Shown here: positions 1 through 8,115 of the stretch, in pieces | How positions within the stretch are numbered: position 1 is the stretch's first letter | Layout: the number at the start of each line of letters is the position of its first letter | Source: Sanguibacter suarezii NBRC 16159 | Lineage (GTDB): Bacteria > Actinomycetota > Actinomycetes > Actinomycetales > Cellulomonadaceae | Direction: 5' to 3' | Length of the DNA: 64,000 nucleotides | Assembly (NCBI RefSeq): GCF_001552735.1 | Contig: NZ_BCRT01000010.1 | Span: 124,001 to 188,000 of the forward strand | Made by a program: the position numbers and the translations under genes | The notes under the pieces: model-generated | The model's input: the letters and a program-made list of their open reading frames with translations, nothing else | The model's database searches: none | What the model was told of the DNA's origin: nothing

Positions 1-243
1 TTCGGCGGGGCCAACCGCCCGCTGATCATCGCCGAGTGCGAGCGAGGTGGTCCGGTGACGGACCTGACCATCCCCACCTTCTGCGTCACCGAGGTCACCG
101 ACGACCGCCGGTTCTCCAACGAGTCGCTCTCCCAGGAGCCCTTCGGTCGCTGGGCCGAGGACTACGCCGCCGAGCTGGCCGCTCAGGGCCCGCGCTTCCT
201 GCAGGGCTTCGGCCACAACACGATGGGCACCGAGGCCCCGTAG
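1..243 (+). CDS. C-terminal fragment of an unrecognised protein
   Basis: An open frame enters from the left edge and stops with TAG at 241-243, giving about 80 residues. An in-frame GTG at 55 could be a start, but the frame is open upstream with ordinary protein-like codons, so the gene most likely begins outside the window. The visible tail contains NRPLIIAECERGG and ends GFGHNTMGTEAP. I do not recognise the family and do not assign a function. It is tail-to-tail with the MarR-type gene that ends at 304. Confidence 0.6.
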   Translation, partial: FGGANRPLIIAECERGGPVTDLTIPTFCVTEVTDDRRFSNESLSQEPFGRWAEDYAAELAAQGPRFLQGFGHNTMGTEAP

Positions 244-303
244 CCCACGCCTGCACGCCTTCGTCCGGGCACCCGAACTCCAGGCACGAGAGCGGGACGG
301 CGC

Positions 304-819
304 CTACGGGCGTGGATCGGGGCCGCTCTCGGAATCCAGGAGCGTTGCCATCCGCAGCAGGAAGTCGGCCACGGCGGGGCGCGACGCGGCGGGGACGCCC
401 ACTGCGACCTCCCGCATCGCTGCGTGCATGCGCTTGAGCCGTCCACGGATCTCGTCGTGCGCATGATCGGTGGCGGTGATGACCAGCGCCCGGCGGTCGC
501 TCGGGTGCGGGTGGCGTTCCAGGTGCCCGGACGCGGTCAGCCGGTCGAGGAGCTTGGTCGTCGAGGCGGTCGAGATCCCCAGCGCGGTGCTCAGGTCACG
601 AGGCGTGACCAGGCGCTTGCTCTGCTCCGCGGCGATGACGATCTGCAGCGCCTGCAGATCGGTCTCGTTCATGTCCATGTCGGCGCTCATCCGGCGTCGC
701 ATCTCCTGGTCGCTGCGCCGGAACCGTCTCAGCGCGTGCAGAATCTGTACAACTGAGTCATTGTCGGCGTACCAGTAGTTCTCATGTTCGCCGCTCTCCG
801 CGATGCTGTCCACGCACAT
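304..819 (-). CDS. MarR-family regulator, likely CrtR-like repressor of the carotenoid operon
   Basis: A 171-residue protein with the MarR winged-helix layout: an N-terminal helix (VVQILHALRRFRRSDQEMRR), a helix-turn-helix around residues 60-105 with PRDLSTALGISTASTTKLLDRL, and a wing with HPSDRRALVI. It is transcribed away from idi-crtE with a 90-base shared control region. In Corynebacterium glutamicum a MarR-type repressor, CrtR, is placed divergently from crtE and responds to geranylgeranyl diphosphate. The same position here suggests the same job, by inference. The start at 819 is supported by the conserved-looking N-terminal helix, although no clear ribosome binding site is visible. Confidence 0.85.
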   Translation of the reverse strand: MCVDSIAESGEHENYWYADNDSVVQILHALRRFRRSDQEMRRRMSADMDMNETDLQALQIVIAAEQSKRLVTPRDLSTALGISTASTTKLLDRLTASGHLERHPHPSDRRALVITATDHAHDEIRGRLKRMHAAMREVAVGVPAASRPAVADFLLRMATLLDSESGPDPRP

Positions 820-897
820 ATGCTACCTTGACTATTAACTAGCCTGTCTAGCAACCTTGAATCGTCGACGCGGGACACGACCGACCCCGCAGATACC
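820..897. promoter_or_regulatory. Divergent MarR/idi-crt promoter and operator region
   Basis: This AT-richer stretch lies between the divergent starts. It carries a TTGACT at 828-833 that could be a -35 for the crt operon. It also has a 10-base near-direct repeat, GCTACCTTGA (822-831) and GCAACCTTGA (851-860), and two CTAG tetramers (839-842 and 848-851). On the minus strand TAATAG (837-832) could be a -10 for the regulator. The repeats are candidate operator half sites; this is inference from position and symmetry. Confidence 0.45.
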
Positions 898-909
898 AGG
901 AGGTCACCG

Positions 910-1497
910 ATGACACACACGAGCGGTCCTCCGCCCACTCCCGCAGCCCCGCGCCCAGCAGACGACGACCACGTCGTCCTCCTGGACCCGGCCGGCTCCC
1001 CGATAGGCACCGCGCCACGAGCGAGCGTGCACTCGACCACCACGCCCCTGCACCTGGCGTTCTCCTGCTACCTGCTGCGCAGCACCGGAGAGGTGCTCGT
1101 CACCCGGCGCGCGCTGAGCAAGCGCACCTGGCCGGGAGTGTGGACCAACTCCTTCTGCGGCCACCCCCGCAGCGGCGAGACCCTGCCCGAGGCCGTCGCC
1201 CGCCATGCCCAGCACGAGCTGGGCATCACCGTCCACGACGTCGAGCTGGTGCTGCCGGACTTCCGGTACCGCGCGGTGGACGCCTCGGGCGTCGTGGAGA
1301 ACGAGATGTGCCCCGTCCTCATCGCCACCACGGACGACGACGCGGTCCCCAACCCGGATGAGGTCATGGACCTCGTGTGGGTCGACCCCGAGGCCCTCGG
1401 CCGGTCCATCACCGCGACCCCGTGGGCCTTCAGCCCGTGGATGGTTCTCCAGCTCGAGCAGCTCGGCAGGATCGAGCTGCCCGGCGGTGTCTCATGA
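910..1497 (+). CDS. idi: Isopentenyl-diphosphate delta-isomerase, type I
   Basis: Interconverts isopentenyl and dimethylallyl diphosphate in the cytosol, supplying DMAPP both for GGPP synthesis and for the C5 units added to lycopene. The 195-residue protein has the type I signature TNSFCGHP with catalytic Cys83, the Nudix-like GETLPEAVARHAQHELG (residues 89-105), and NEMCPV with catalytic Glu132. A strong AGGAGG at 898-903 precedes the ATG. It is the first gene of the pigment operon, and its stop overlaps the crtE ATG. Having idi inside the crt operon fits the high DMAPP demand of a C50 pathway. Confidence 0.95.
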   Translation: MTHTSGPPPTPAAPRPADDDHVVLLDPAGSPIGTAPRASVHSTTTPLHLAFSCYLLRSTGEVLVTRRALSKRTWPGVWTNSFCGHPRSGETLPEAVARHAQHELGITVHDVELVLPDFRYRAVDASGVVENEMCPVLIATTDDDAVPNPDEVMDLVWVDPEALGRSITATPWAFSPWMVLQLEQLGRIELPGGVS

Positions 1498-2579
1498 CCA
1501 GCCAGATCACGCCGCAGCGGGTGCAGCAGACCTATGCCCAGCCCTACGCGGTGATGGTCGACGCGATCCTCGACGACTTCTTTCGTCGAGCGATCGACCG
1601 GTCCAGCTCCTACGGCGCTGACTACACCGAGCTGTGGGCCAGCCTGCAGCGCGCCTCGCAGGGCGGCAAGCGATTCCGCCCTGCCCTGCTGACCGGCATC
1701 TACCAGCACCTCGGCGGTACCGACGAGACGCTGGCCTGCACGGTCGCGGCGGCCGTGGAGCTGCTGCACACCGCCTTCGTCGTGCACGACGACGTCATCG
1801 ACCACGACGAGCTGCGCCGGGGCCGCCTCAACGTGACCGGGACCTTCGCCCAGAGCGTGCGCACCGCCGGTGGTGACCCGGACCGGGCCGCGACCCTCGG
1901 CGCGGCCGCCGGTATCCTCGCCGGCGACCTGGCGCTGACCGGCGCCCACCGCCTCGTCGCGTCCAGCACCGCCGCGCCCACCACCCGCGAGGAGCTGCTG
2001 AGCCTGCTCGACCACGCAATCTATGTCACCGCGGCCGGGGAGCTGAGCGACGTCCGCAACTCCCTCGGCCCGGTGTCCGCCTCCCTCACCGAGGTGATCG
2101 ACATGGCGGCGAACAAGACCGCCGTCTACTCCTTCGAGCTCCCCCTGCAGGCAGGCGCGGTGCTCGCCGGGGCCAGCCGGGAGACCGTCGAAGGGCTCGG
2201 CCGCGTCGGACGTCTGGTGGGCACCGCCTTCCAGCTCCAGGACGACCTCGACGGGGTCTTCGGCGATGAGGCGGTGACCGGCAAGAACGCCCTCACAGAC
2301 CTGCGCGAGGGCAAGGTCACGCCCTTGGTGGTGCACGCCAGTGGTACCAGCCAGTGGCCCTTCGTCCGCCGTCACCTGGGGGACGCCGAGCTCACCCTCG
2401 ATCAGCTCTACGCGGTGCGCGCCGCGCTGGAGTCCTCCGGCTCGCGTGCGTTCATCGCCGGCCTCGCGGCCGAGCACCTGGGCTCCGCACGCCGTCTGGC
2501 CTCCCAGATCGACCTGCCCGCCGGGGCAGACACCTGGTTGAGGTCGGCCTTCGGCGATCTCATGTGGAGGTCGGCATGA
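1494..2579 (+). CDS. crtE: Geranylgeranyl diphosphate synthase
   Basis: A trans-prenyltransferase that condenses DMAPP with three IPP to make C20 GGPP. The 361-residue protein has the first aspartate motif DDVIDHD at residues 99-105 and a second region FQLQDDLDGVFGD near 246-258, the DDxxG-type variant. GGKRFRP near residues 57-63 binds IPP in this family. The ATG overlaps the idi stop (ATGA), which indicates translational coupling. It lies second in the carotenoid operon, just before phytoene synthase. Confidence 0.94.
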   Translation: MTSQITPQRVQQTYAQPYAVMVDAILDDFFRRAIDRSSSYGADYTELWASLQRASQGGKRFRPALLTGIYQHLGGTDETLACTVAAAVELLHTAFVVHDDVIDHDELRRGRLNVTGTFAQSVRTAGGDPDRAATLGAAAGILAGDLALTGAHRLVASSTAAPTTREELLSLLDHAIYVTAAGELSDVRNSLGPVSASLTEVIDMAANKTAVYSFELPLQAGAVLAGASRETVEGLGRVGRLVGTAFQLQDDLDGVFGDEAVTGKNALTDLREGKVTPLVVHASGTSQWPFVRRHLGDAELTLDQLYAVRAALESSGSRAFIAGLAAEHLGSARRLASQIDLPAGADTWLRSAFGDLMWRSA

Positions 2580-3469
2580 AGCGCCTGTCCGCCCGCATCC
2601 CTGCCGTGACGCTCACGCCGGTCAGCGACCCCCGCTACGACGCCGTCGCCCAGTCCAGCGCCGCCGCGGTGATCAGCGGTTATTCCACCTCCTTCGGATG
2701 GACCTGCCGGCTGCTCGGACGGCCCGTCCGCGGCCACGTCCGCAACATCTACGCCCTTGTCCGGCTCGCCGACGAGATCGTCGACGGCCCCGTGAGCTCT
2801 CACGACCCCGCTCGCGGTCGTGAGCTGCTCGACGAGCTCGAGCGCGAGACCGCCCACGCCGTCGCCTGGGGGTTCAGCACGAACCTCGTGGTGCACGCCT
2901 ACGCGATCACCGCTCGCCGCTTCGAGCTGCGTCCCGAGCTCATGGAGGCGTTCTTCGCCTCGATGCGGATGGACCTGGATACCTCGACCCACACCCCGGA
3001 CTCCTTCGCTGACTACGTCTACGGGTCAGCGGAGGCGGTGGGCCTGGCCTGCCTGCAGGTGTTCCTCGGCGCCGCCGGGAGAACCGACTACGACGTGCTC
3101 GCCCCCGGTGCACGCAGCCTGGGCGCGGCCTTCCAGAAGATCAACTTCCTGCGGGACCTCGCCGCCGACCGTGACGTGCTGGGCCGGGCGTACTTCCCCG
3201 GGATCGACCCCGCCCGCCTGACCACCGCTCAGCGCGACGTGATCGTGGCTGACATCCGCACCGACCTGGCCGCGGCCCGTGAGGCCCTCGTCCAGCTGCC
3301 ATCCAACAGCCGGACCGCTGTGACCGCGGCCCACGGACTCTTCGCCGAGCTCACCGATCGGATCGCGGACACCCCGACCGACCAGCTGCTGCGCTCGCGG
3401 ATCCGGGTCCCTGGACAGGTCAAGGCCCGCATCCTGGCCCGCGCCCTGACCACGGGAGGCCGCTCATGA
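2576..3469 (+). CDS. crtB: Phytoene synthase
   Basis: Head-to-head condensation of two GGPP to 15-cis-phytoene, the committed carotenoid step. The 297-residue protein shows the squalene/phytoene synthase motifs RLADEIVDG (DEIVD at 66-70), YVYGSAEAVGLACLQ (about 148-162) and NFLRDLAADRDVLGRAYFP (about 190-208). The latter carries the second Asp-rich metal site. The start codon overlaps the crtE stop as ATGA and its own stop overlaps crtI in the same way. Confidence 0.95.
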   Translation: MKRLSARIPAVTLTPVSDPRYDAVAQSSAAAVISGYSTSFGWTCRLLGRPVRGHVRNIYALVRLADEIVDGPVSSHDPARGRELLDELERETAHAVAWGFSTNLVVHAYAITARRFELRPELMEAFFASMRMDLDTSTHTPDSFADYVYGSAEAVGLACLQVFLGAAGRTDYDVLAPGARSLGAAFQKINFLRDLAADRDVLGRAYFPGIDPARLTTAQRDVIVADIRTDLAAAREALVQLPSNSRTAVTAAHGLFAELTDRIADTPTDQLLRSRIRVPGQVKARILARALTTGGRS

Positions 3470-5055
3470 GCCGCGTCGTCGTCATCGGAGGCGGGATCGC
3501 CGGGCTCGCGACCGCGGCGCTGCTCGCCCGCGACGGGCACAGCGTCGACCTGGTGGAGAAGAACGCCGAGCTCGGCGGCCGCGCCGGGTCGTGGGAACGT
3601 GACGGCTTCCGCTTCGACACCGGGCCGTCGTGGTACCTCATGCCTGAGGTGTTCGACCACTTCTTCCGGCTCCTGGGCACCACCGCCGAGGCCGAGCTCG
3701 ACCTCACGCTGCTCGATCCCGGCTACCGGGTCTTCGTCGAGGACGGCTCCGCCCCGCTCGACATCTCAGCCGACCTCGAGAAGAACGTCACTACCTTCGA
3801 GGGCGTCGAGGCGGGGGCGGGGGAGCGCCTGCGCGCCTACCTCACCTCGGCGCGGACCACCTACGACCTCGCCAAGGACCGTTTCCTCTACTCCACCTTC
3901 CAGTCCTTGCGTCCGCTCGTCCAGGCCGACGTCCTGCGCCGCGCGGGGACGCTCGTCTCCCTGCTGGCGCGCCCGCTCGACCGGTACGTCGCGCGGTCCT
4001 TCACCCACCCGACGCTGCGCCAGGTGCTCGGCTACCCGGCGGTCTTCCTCGGCTCCTCCCCGGACCGCGCGCCGAGCATGTACCACCTCATGAGCCACCT
4101 CGACCTGGCCGACGGCGTGCTGTACCCGATGGGCGGGTTCACCACGATCATCGCTGCCATCGAACGGCTCGCCCAGGCCGGCGGCGTACGCATCCACACC
4201 GACTCGGCCGTGACCGAGATCCGCACCGGACCGGTCGGTCGCCGGCCGGGAGGGCGCCCCGGTCGCCGCCCGCGCGCGGCCGTGCGCGGCGTCGTCGTGC
4301 GGGCGGGTGACGGGACGCAGCGCGTCCTGGACGCCGACGTCGTCGTCTCTGCCGCGGACCTGCACCACACCGAGACCACGCTGCTGCCCGAGGCGCTGCA
4401 GACCTACCCCCAGCGCTGGTGGGACCAGCGTGACCCCGGCCCCGGTGCGGTCCTGATCGAGCTCGGTGTCCAGGGCAGTCTGCCCGAGCTGGTCCACCAC
4501 TCGCTGCTGTTCGCGAGCGACTGGCAGGCCAACTTCGACGCGATCTTCGGCGACTCCCCGCACGTCCCAGAGCCGGCCTCGATCTACGTCTGCAAGCCGT
4601 CGCAGACCGATCCGAGCGTGGCTCCGGCCGGGACGGAGAACCTCTTCGTCCTCGTCCCGGTGCCCGCTGACCCGACGATCGGACGCGGTGGCCTGGACGG
4701 CGCCGGCGACCCGACCGTGGAGAAGGCAGCCGATGCCGCGATCGCCCAGATCGCCTCCTGGGCAGGCATCCCCGACCTCGCCGAACGGATCCTCGTGCGG
4801 CGCACCGTGGGCCCCGGCGACTTCGTGGCCGACGTCAACGCCTGGTCCGGGGGAGCGCTCGGCCCCGCGCACACCTGGCGCCAGAGCGCCTTCCTGCGCG
4901 GACGCAACGCCTCCTCACGGGTGGACGGACTGCTCTACGCCGGCGCCAGCACCATCCCCGGGATCGGTCTGCCCATGTGCCTCATCAGCGCCGAGCTGGT
5001 GGTCAAGCGGCTGCGCTCGGACACGACGACCACCCCCATGGCGGAGCCGCTGTGA
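3466..5055 (+). CDS. crtI: Phytoene desaturase (CrtI type)
   Basis: FAD-dependent desaturase that converts phytoene to lycopene at the membrane. The 529-residue protein begins with a Rossmann dinucleotide motif VIGGGIAGLATAALLARDG followed by the acidic residue of the FAD site (VEKNAELGGRAG). It ends with the family C-terminal pattern LLYAGASTIPGIGLPMCLISAELV. An Arg/Gly/Pro-rich stretch at about residues 256-275 ([14 protein letters not shown]) looks like a lineage-specific loop. Overlaps at both ends with crtB and crtYe support one polycistronic message. Confidence 0.95.
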   Translation: MSRVVVIGGGIAGLATAALLARDGHSVDLVEKNAELGGRAGSWERDGFRFDTGPSWYLMPEVFDHFFRLLGTTAEAELDLTLLDPGYRVFVEDGSAPLDISADLEKNVTTFEGVEAGAGERLRAYLTSARTTYDLAKDRFLYSTFQSLRPLVQADVLRRAGTLVSLLARPLDRYVARSFTHPTLRQVLGYPAVFLGSSPDRAPSMYHLMSHLDLADGVLYPMGGFTTIIAAIERLAQAGGVRIHTDSAVTEIRTGPVGRRPGGRPGRRPRAAVRGVVVRAGDGTQRVLDADVVVSAADLHHTETTLLPEALQTYPQRWWDQRDPGPGAVLIELGVQGSLPELVHHSLLFASDWQANFDAIFGDSPHVPEPASIYVCKPSQTDPSVAPAGTENLFVLVPVPADPTIGRGGLDGAGDPTVEKAADAAIAQIASWAGIPDLAERILVRRTVGPGDFVADVNAWSGGALGPAHTWRQSAFLRGRNASSRVDGLLYAGASTIPGIGLPMCLISAELVVKRLRSDTTTTPMAEPL

Positions 5056-5414
5056 CCGGCTGGGAGTACCTCGGCGCACTCCTCGTGTCCTTCGCGGCGA
5101 TGCTCGCCGTCGACCACCGGTGGAAGGTCTTCTGGTGGGCCGACCGGCGTCGCGCCGTGATCGTCATGGCGGCAGGCATCGGGCTCTTCCTCGTCTGGGA
5201 CGCTGCCGGGATCCTCACCGGCTCCTTCGAGCGCGGAGAGAGCGCCGGGATGACCGGGATCGAGCTGGCACCGGACTTCCCGCTCGAGGAGCTCGTCTTC
5301 ATCACCTTCCTGTGCCACCTCACGATGGTGCTGTTCGGCCTCGCCGGGCGTCTGCTCGGTGCCAGGCACCCGGCCGCGCACGGGCGCCACGCCGACCACG
5401 AGGAGGTGCGATGA
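5052..5414 (+). CDS. crtYe: C50 carotenoid cyclase subunit, CrtYe type
   Basis: A 120-residue membrane protein with three predicted helices and the short lycopene-cyclase-domain motif PDFPLEELVFI near residues 76-86. Small cyclase subunits of this type pair with a second subunit to close the rings of the C50 product. The GTG start overlaps the crtI stop (GTGA). Whether the ring type is beta, epsilon or gamma cannot be read from motifs alone. Confidence 0.88.
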   Translation: MTGWEYLGALLVSFAAMLAVDHRWKVFWWADRRRAVIVMAAGIGLFLVWDAAGILTGSFERGESAGMTGIELAPDFPLEELVFITFLCHLTMVLFGLAGRLLGARHPAAHGRHADHEEVR

Positions 5415-5740
5415 GCTACGGTCAGCTCAATCTCATCATGGTCGTCCTCGTCGCCGTCGTCGCAGGGGTCCTGGCCTACCGGGCCCGGGTGGGTGCACGC
5501 TGGTGGGGGCAGGTCGCCATCGCCTGGGCCGTGCTCACGGTGCTGACGATCGTCTTCGACTCGATCATGATCGCAGCGGACCTGTTCCGGTTCGACGAGG
5601 ACAAGCTCACCGGCGTGACCGTGTGGCTGGCCCCCGTCGAAGACCTCGCCTGGCCGCTCGCCGCAGCGCTGCTGCTGCCCGCGGTCTGGGCGTGGCAGCA
5701 TGCGAGGACCACCAGCCGCACCCCGCTCGAGAGGCAGTGA
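5411..5740 (+). CDS. crtYf: C50 carotenoid cyclase subunit, CrtYf type
   Basis: A 109-residue membrane protein with about three helices and the partner motif WLAPVEDLAWPLAAALLLP near residues 73-91, the second half of the heterodimeric cyclase. The ATG overlaps the crtYe stop (ATGA), so the two subunits should be made in equal amounts. Its stop overlaps the crtEb ATG by one base (TGATG). Confidence 0.88.
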   Translation: MSYGQLNLIMVVLVAVVAGVLAYRARVGARWWGQVAIAWAVLTVLTIVFDSIMIAADLFRFDEDKLTGVTVWLAPVEDLAWPLAAALLLPAVWAWQHARTTSRTPLERQ

Positions 5741-6657
5741 TGAGCCAGACGACCCAGACGACCCAGACCCGCCCGGCCGGCGCGCTGCGCTCGGTCCTCG
5801 CCTCGTCGCGGCCGATCAGCTGGATCAACACCGCCTACCCCTTCGCCGCCGCCTACCTCATGAGCGGTGGGCAGGTGGGGGTGACCTTCGTGGTCCTCAC
5901 GGTGTTCTTCCTCGTGCCCTACAACCTCCTCATGTACGGCATCAACGACGTCTTCGACTACGAGTCAGACCTGCGCAACCCGCGCAAGGGCGGGGTTGAG
6001 GGGGTGGTGCTCGACCGTGGCCTGCACCGCCTCACGCTGTGGTCGGCGGTGCTGAGCACGGTGCCGTTCCTCGTCGTCGCCGTCGTGATCGCCGTGACCT
6101 CGCCCGACGTCGACGCGCGCGCCTGCCTGGCGGCGATGGCCGTGAGCATCGCGGCCGTGGTGGCCTACTCCGCGCCCGGGCTCCGGTTCAAGGAGCGCCC
6201 GGTCCTGGACTCGATCACGTCCAGCACGCACTTCGTCAGCCCGGCCGTCGTCGGGCTCGCCTACGCCGGGGCAAGCCCGAGCGCAGCGGTCTGGGCCGCC
6301 CTGGCGGCCTTCTTCGGCTGGGGGATGGCCTCACAGGCCTTCGGCGCCGTCCAAGACATCGAAGCCGACCGCGCCGGGGGGATCGCCTCCGTCGCAACCG
6401 TCTTCGGAGCGGCCCGGACCGTGCGCCTGGCCATGGCCTGCTACCTCGCCTCCGCGCTGCTCATGCTCGGCGCAGGCTGGCCGGGAGCGCTCGCGGCCGT
6501 GGTCCCGCTCGCCTACCTGGTCAACATCGCCGGCTACCGCTCGCTCGCCGACGCCGATTGCGAACGGTCCAACGCCGGATGGCGACGGTTCCTGTGGCTG
6601 AACATCGTCGCCGGCTTCCTCATCACCCAGTTGCTCATCTGGATCGCGCTCCGGTAA
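5740..6657 (+). CDS. crtEb: Lycopene elongase, UbiA-family prenyltransferase
   Basis: Adds C5 units from DMAPP to both ends of lycopene, giving the acyclic C50 intermediate that the CrtYe/CrtYf pair then cyclises. The 305-residue protein is polytopic and carries the UbiA aspartate motifs NDVFDYESD (residues 69-77) and QDIEADRAGG (about 204-213). A UbiA enzyme directly after two small cyclase genes is diagnostic for C50 rather than C40 pigments. It is the last clear gene of the operon; no glycosyltransferase follows. Confidence 0.92.
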   Translation: MSQTTQTTQTRPAGALRSVLASSRPISWINTAYPFAAAYLMSGGQVGVTFVVLTVFFLVPYNLLMYGINDVFDYESDLRNPRKGGVEGVVLDRGLHRLTLWSAVLSTVPFLVVAVVIAVTSPDVDARACLAAMAVSIAAVVAYSAPGLRFKERPVLDSITSSTHFVSPAVVGLAYAGASPSAAVWAALAAFFGWGMASQAFGAVQDIEADRAGGIASVATVFGAARTVRLAMACYLASALLMLGAGWPGALAAVVPLAYLVNIAGYRSLADADCERSNAGWRRFLWLNIVAGFLITQLLIWIALR

Positions 6658-6660
6658 ACA
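6655..6660 (+). promoter_or_regulatory. Possible -10 element 6 bases before the TRIC-like gene
   Basis: TAAACA ends 6 bases before the ATG at 6667 and overlaps the crtEb stop codon. It is a weaker match to the leaderless pattern because the last base is A, not T. The gene may instead be read through from the crt operon. Confidence 0.3.
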
Positions 6661-6666
6661 TCTCTC

Positions 6667-7287
6667 ATGCTCCCCGCGACCACCGCGCTCCTCATCCTCG
6701 AGCTCGCCGGGGTCCTGGCCTTTGCCATCAACGGGGCGATGACCGCGATCCGCACCGCCCACCTGGACATCGTGGGCATCATCACCCTCGGCATGATCAC
6801 GGCCCTGGGCGGCGGGTTCATCCGCGACATCCTGCTCGACGACCTGCCACCGGTGACCTTCCTGGACTGGCGGTTCCTGGGCACCGCGGCCCTCGGCGGG
6901 CTCATCGCCTTCCTGCTCAGCAAACGCCTGGACCGTCTCATCCGCCCCATCAACGTGCTCGACGCCGCAGGCCTGGGCCTGTTCGCCGTCACCGGGACGC
7001 TCAAGGGCTTCGAGTTCGGGCTCGGGGTGACGCAGTCGGTCATCATCGGCGGGATCACCGCCGTGGGCGGCGGGACGCTGCGGGACGTGCTCCTGCGAGA
7101 GATCCCCGCGATCCTGCACAGCGGGCTCTACCTCATCCCCGCGCTCGTGGCCGCCTCCCTCACGGCGCTCGTGGTGACCGCCGACCTGAGGCTCGTGCCC
7201 TGGACCGTGGTGGCTGCCGCAATCTGCTTCGCGATCCGGATGGTCGGCGTGCGCTACGACCTCAACGCACCTCGACCGCGGCTGTGA
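6667..7287 (+). CDS. TRIC-like / UPF0126 membrane protein
   Basis: A 206-residue protein with about seven hydrophobic segments arranged as two repeats, each with a glycine kink and GGGxxRD motif: LGGGFIRDIL (about 56-65) and VGGGTLRDVLL (about 136-146). This is the pattern of the bacterial YadS/UPF0126 family, structurally related to trimeric intracellular cation channels. It starts 9 bases after crtEb, so it could be the last cistron of the pigment operon, but there is no obvious role in carotenoid synthesis. Substrate unknown. Confidence 0.88.
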   Translation: MLPATTALLILELAGVLAFAINGAMTAIRTAHLDIVGIITLGMITALGGGFIRDILLDDLPPVTFLDWRFLGTAALGGLIAFLLSKRLDRLIRPINVLDAAGLGLFAVTGTLKGFEFGLGVTQSVIIGGITAVGGGTLRDVLLREIPAILHSGLYLIPALVAASLTALVVTADLRLVPWTVVAAAICFAIRMVGVRYDLNAPRPRL

Positions 7288-7292
7288 GGTCT

Positions 7293-7311
7293 GCGATATA
7301 TTCATCGCTCC
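7293..7311 (+). promoter_or_regulatory. Likely promoter -10 region of the ABC-2 exporter operon
   Basis: An AT-rich island in GC-rich surroundings reads GCGATATATTCATCGC, with TATATT at 7297-7302 flanked by a GCGAT/ATCGC inverted pair. The ATG at 7312 follows within 9 bases and has no ribosome binding site, so the message may be nearly leaderless. Confidence 0.45.
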
Positions 7312-8115
7312 ATGCACCCCCTCCGAACGTTCGCCGTCTTCACAGCGCTGGGTTTCCGGCGGTTCTCGGCGTACCGTCTGGCCACTGCGGCGGGGGCATT
7401 CACCAACACCGTCTTCGGGCTGATCAAGGCGTCCATCACGGTCGGGGTGATCGGCGCTGCCGGTGGTGAGCTTGCGGGCTACGACGCCCTCACCGGCGCT
7501 ACCTATGCCTGGCTGACGCAAGCCATCATCGCGCCCGTCCAGATCTTCGCCTGGGACGAGCTCGCCCAGCGGATCCGGACCGGGGACATCGCGGTCGACC
7601 TCGCACGACCCGTCGACCTGCAGATGACCTACCTCGCTGGCGATCTCGGTCGAGCGGCGTTCCAGGTGCTGCCCCGCGGGTTGCCGCCCCTGGTCGCCGG
7701 CGCCCTCGTGACCGGCCTCGCCCTGCCGCACACAGCGCTGCCCTACCTGCTCGGAGCGCTGGCCCTGCTGCTCGGCGTCGTGGTCTCGTTCCTGTGCCGG
7801 TGGCTCGTCAACATCGCGGCCTTCTGGCTCGTCGAGCTCAGAGGGCTGATGACGCTCTACGTCGTGTCGGTCGGCGCCTTCAGCGGCGTGCTCATCCCGG
7901 TCCACTGGTTCCCCTCCTGGCTGGCCTCCGTCGCGGCAGCCTCACCGTTCCCGTCCATGGTGCAGACCCCGGTCGACCTCCTCATGGGTCGCGTGGAGGG
8001 CGCGCCGGCCCTGCGGCTGCTGGCGGTCCAGGTGCTCTGGGTCCTCATGATCGGCGTCGCCGGACGCGTGGCGCTGAGGCGTGGTGTGCGCACGGTGGTG
8101 GTTCAAGGTGGCTGA
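7312..8115 (+). CDS. ABC-2 family transporter permease (DUF990 type), first subunit
   Basis: A 267-residue integral membrane protein with about six helices. The layout (AYRLATAAGAFTN near the N terminus, then WDELAQRIRTGDIAVDLARPVD around residues 83-104) matches the ABC-2 permease family formerly called DUF990. The TGDIAVDLARPVD segment, in the cytosolic loop after helix 2, is typical. It forms an exporter with the next permease and the ATPase, with overlapping genes. Substrate unknown; no regulator is adjacent. Confidence 0.85.
   Translation: MHPLRTFAVFTALGFRRFSAYRLATAAGAFTNTVFGLIKASITVGVIGAAGGELAGYDALTGATYAWLTQAIIAPVQIFAWDELAQRIRTGDIAVDLARPVDLQMTYLAGDLGRAAFQVLPRGLPPLVAGALVTGLALPHTALPYLLGALALLLGVVVSFLCRWLVNIAAFWLVELRGLMTLYVVSVGAFSGVLIPVHWFPSWLASVAAASPFPSMVQTPVDLLMGRVEGAPALRLLAVQVLWVLMIGVAGRVALRRGVRTVVVQGG

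Noticed and set aside
1068-2477. A 469-codon minus-strand frame opposite idi and crtE
   Set aside because: Runs across two genes that have catalytic motifs on the plus strand; its own product shows no recognisable domain.
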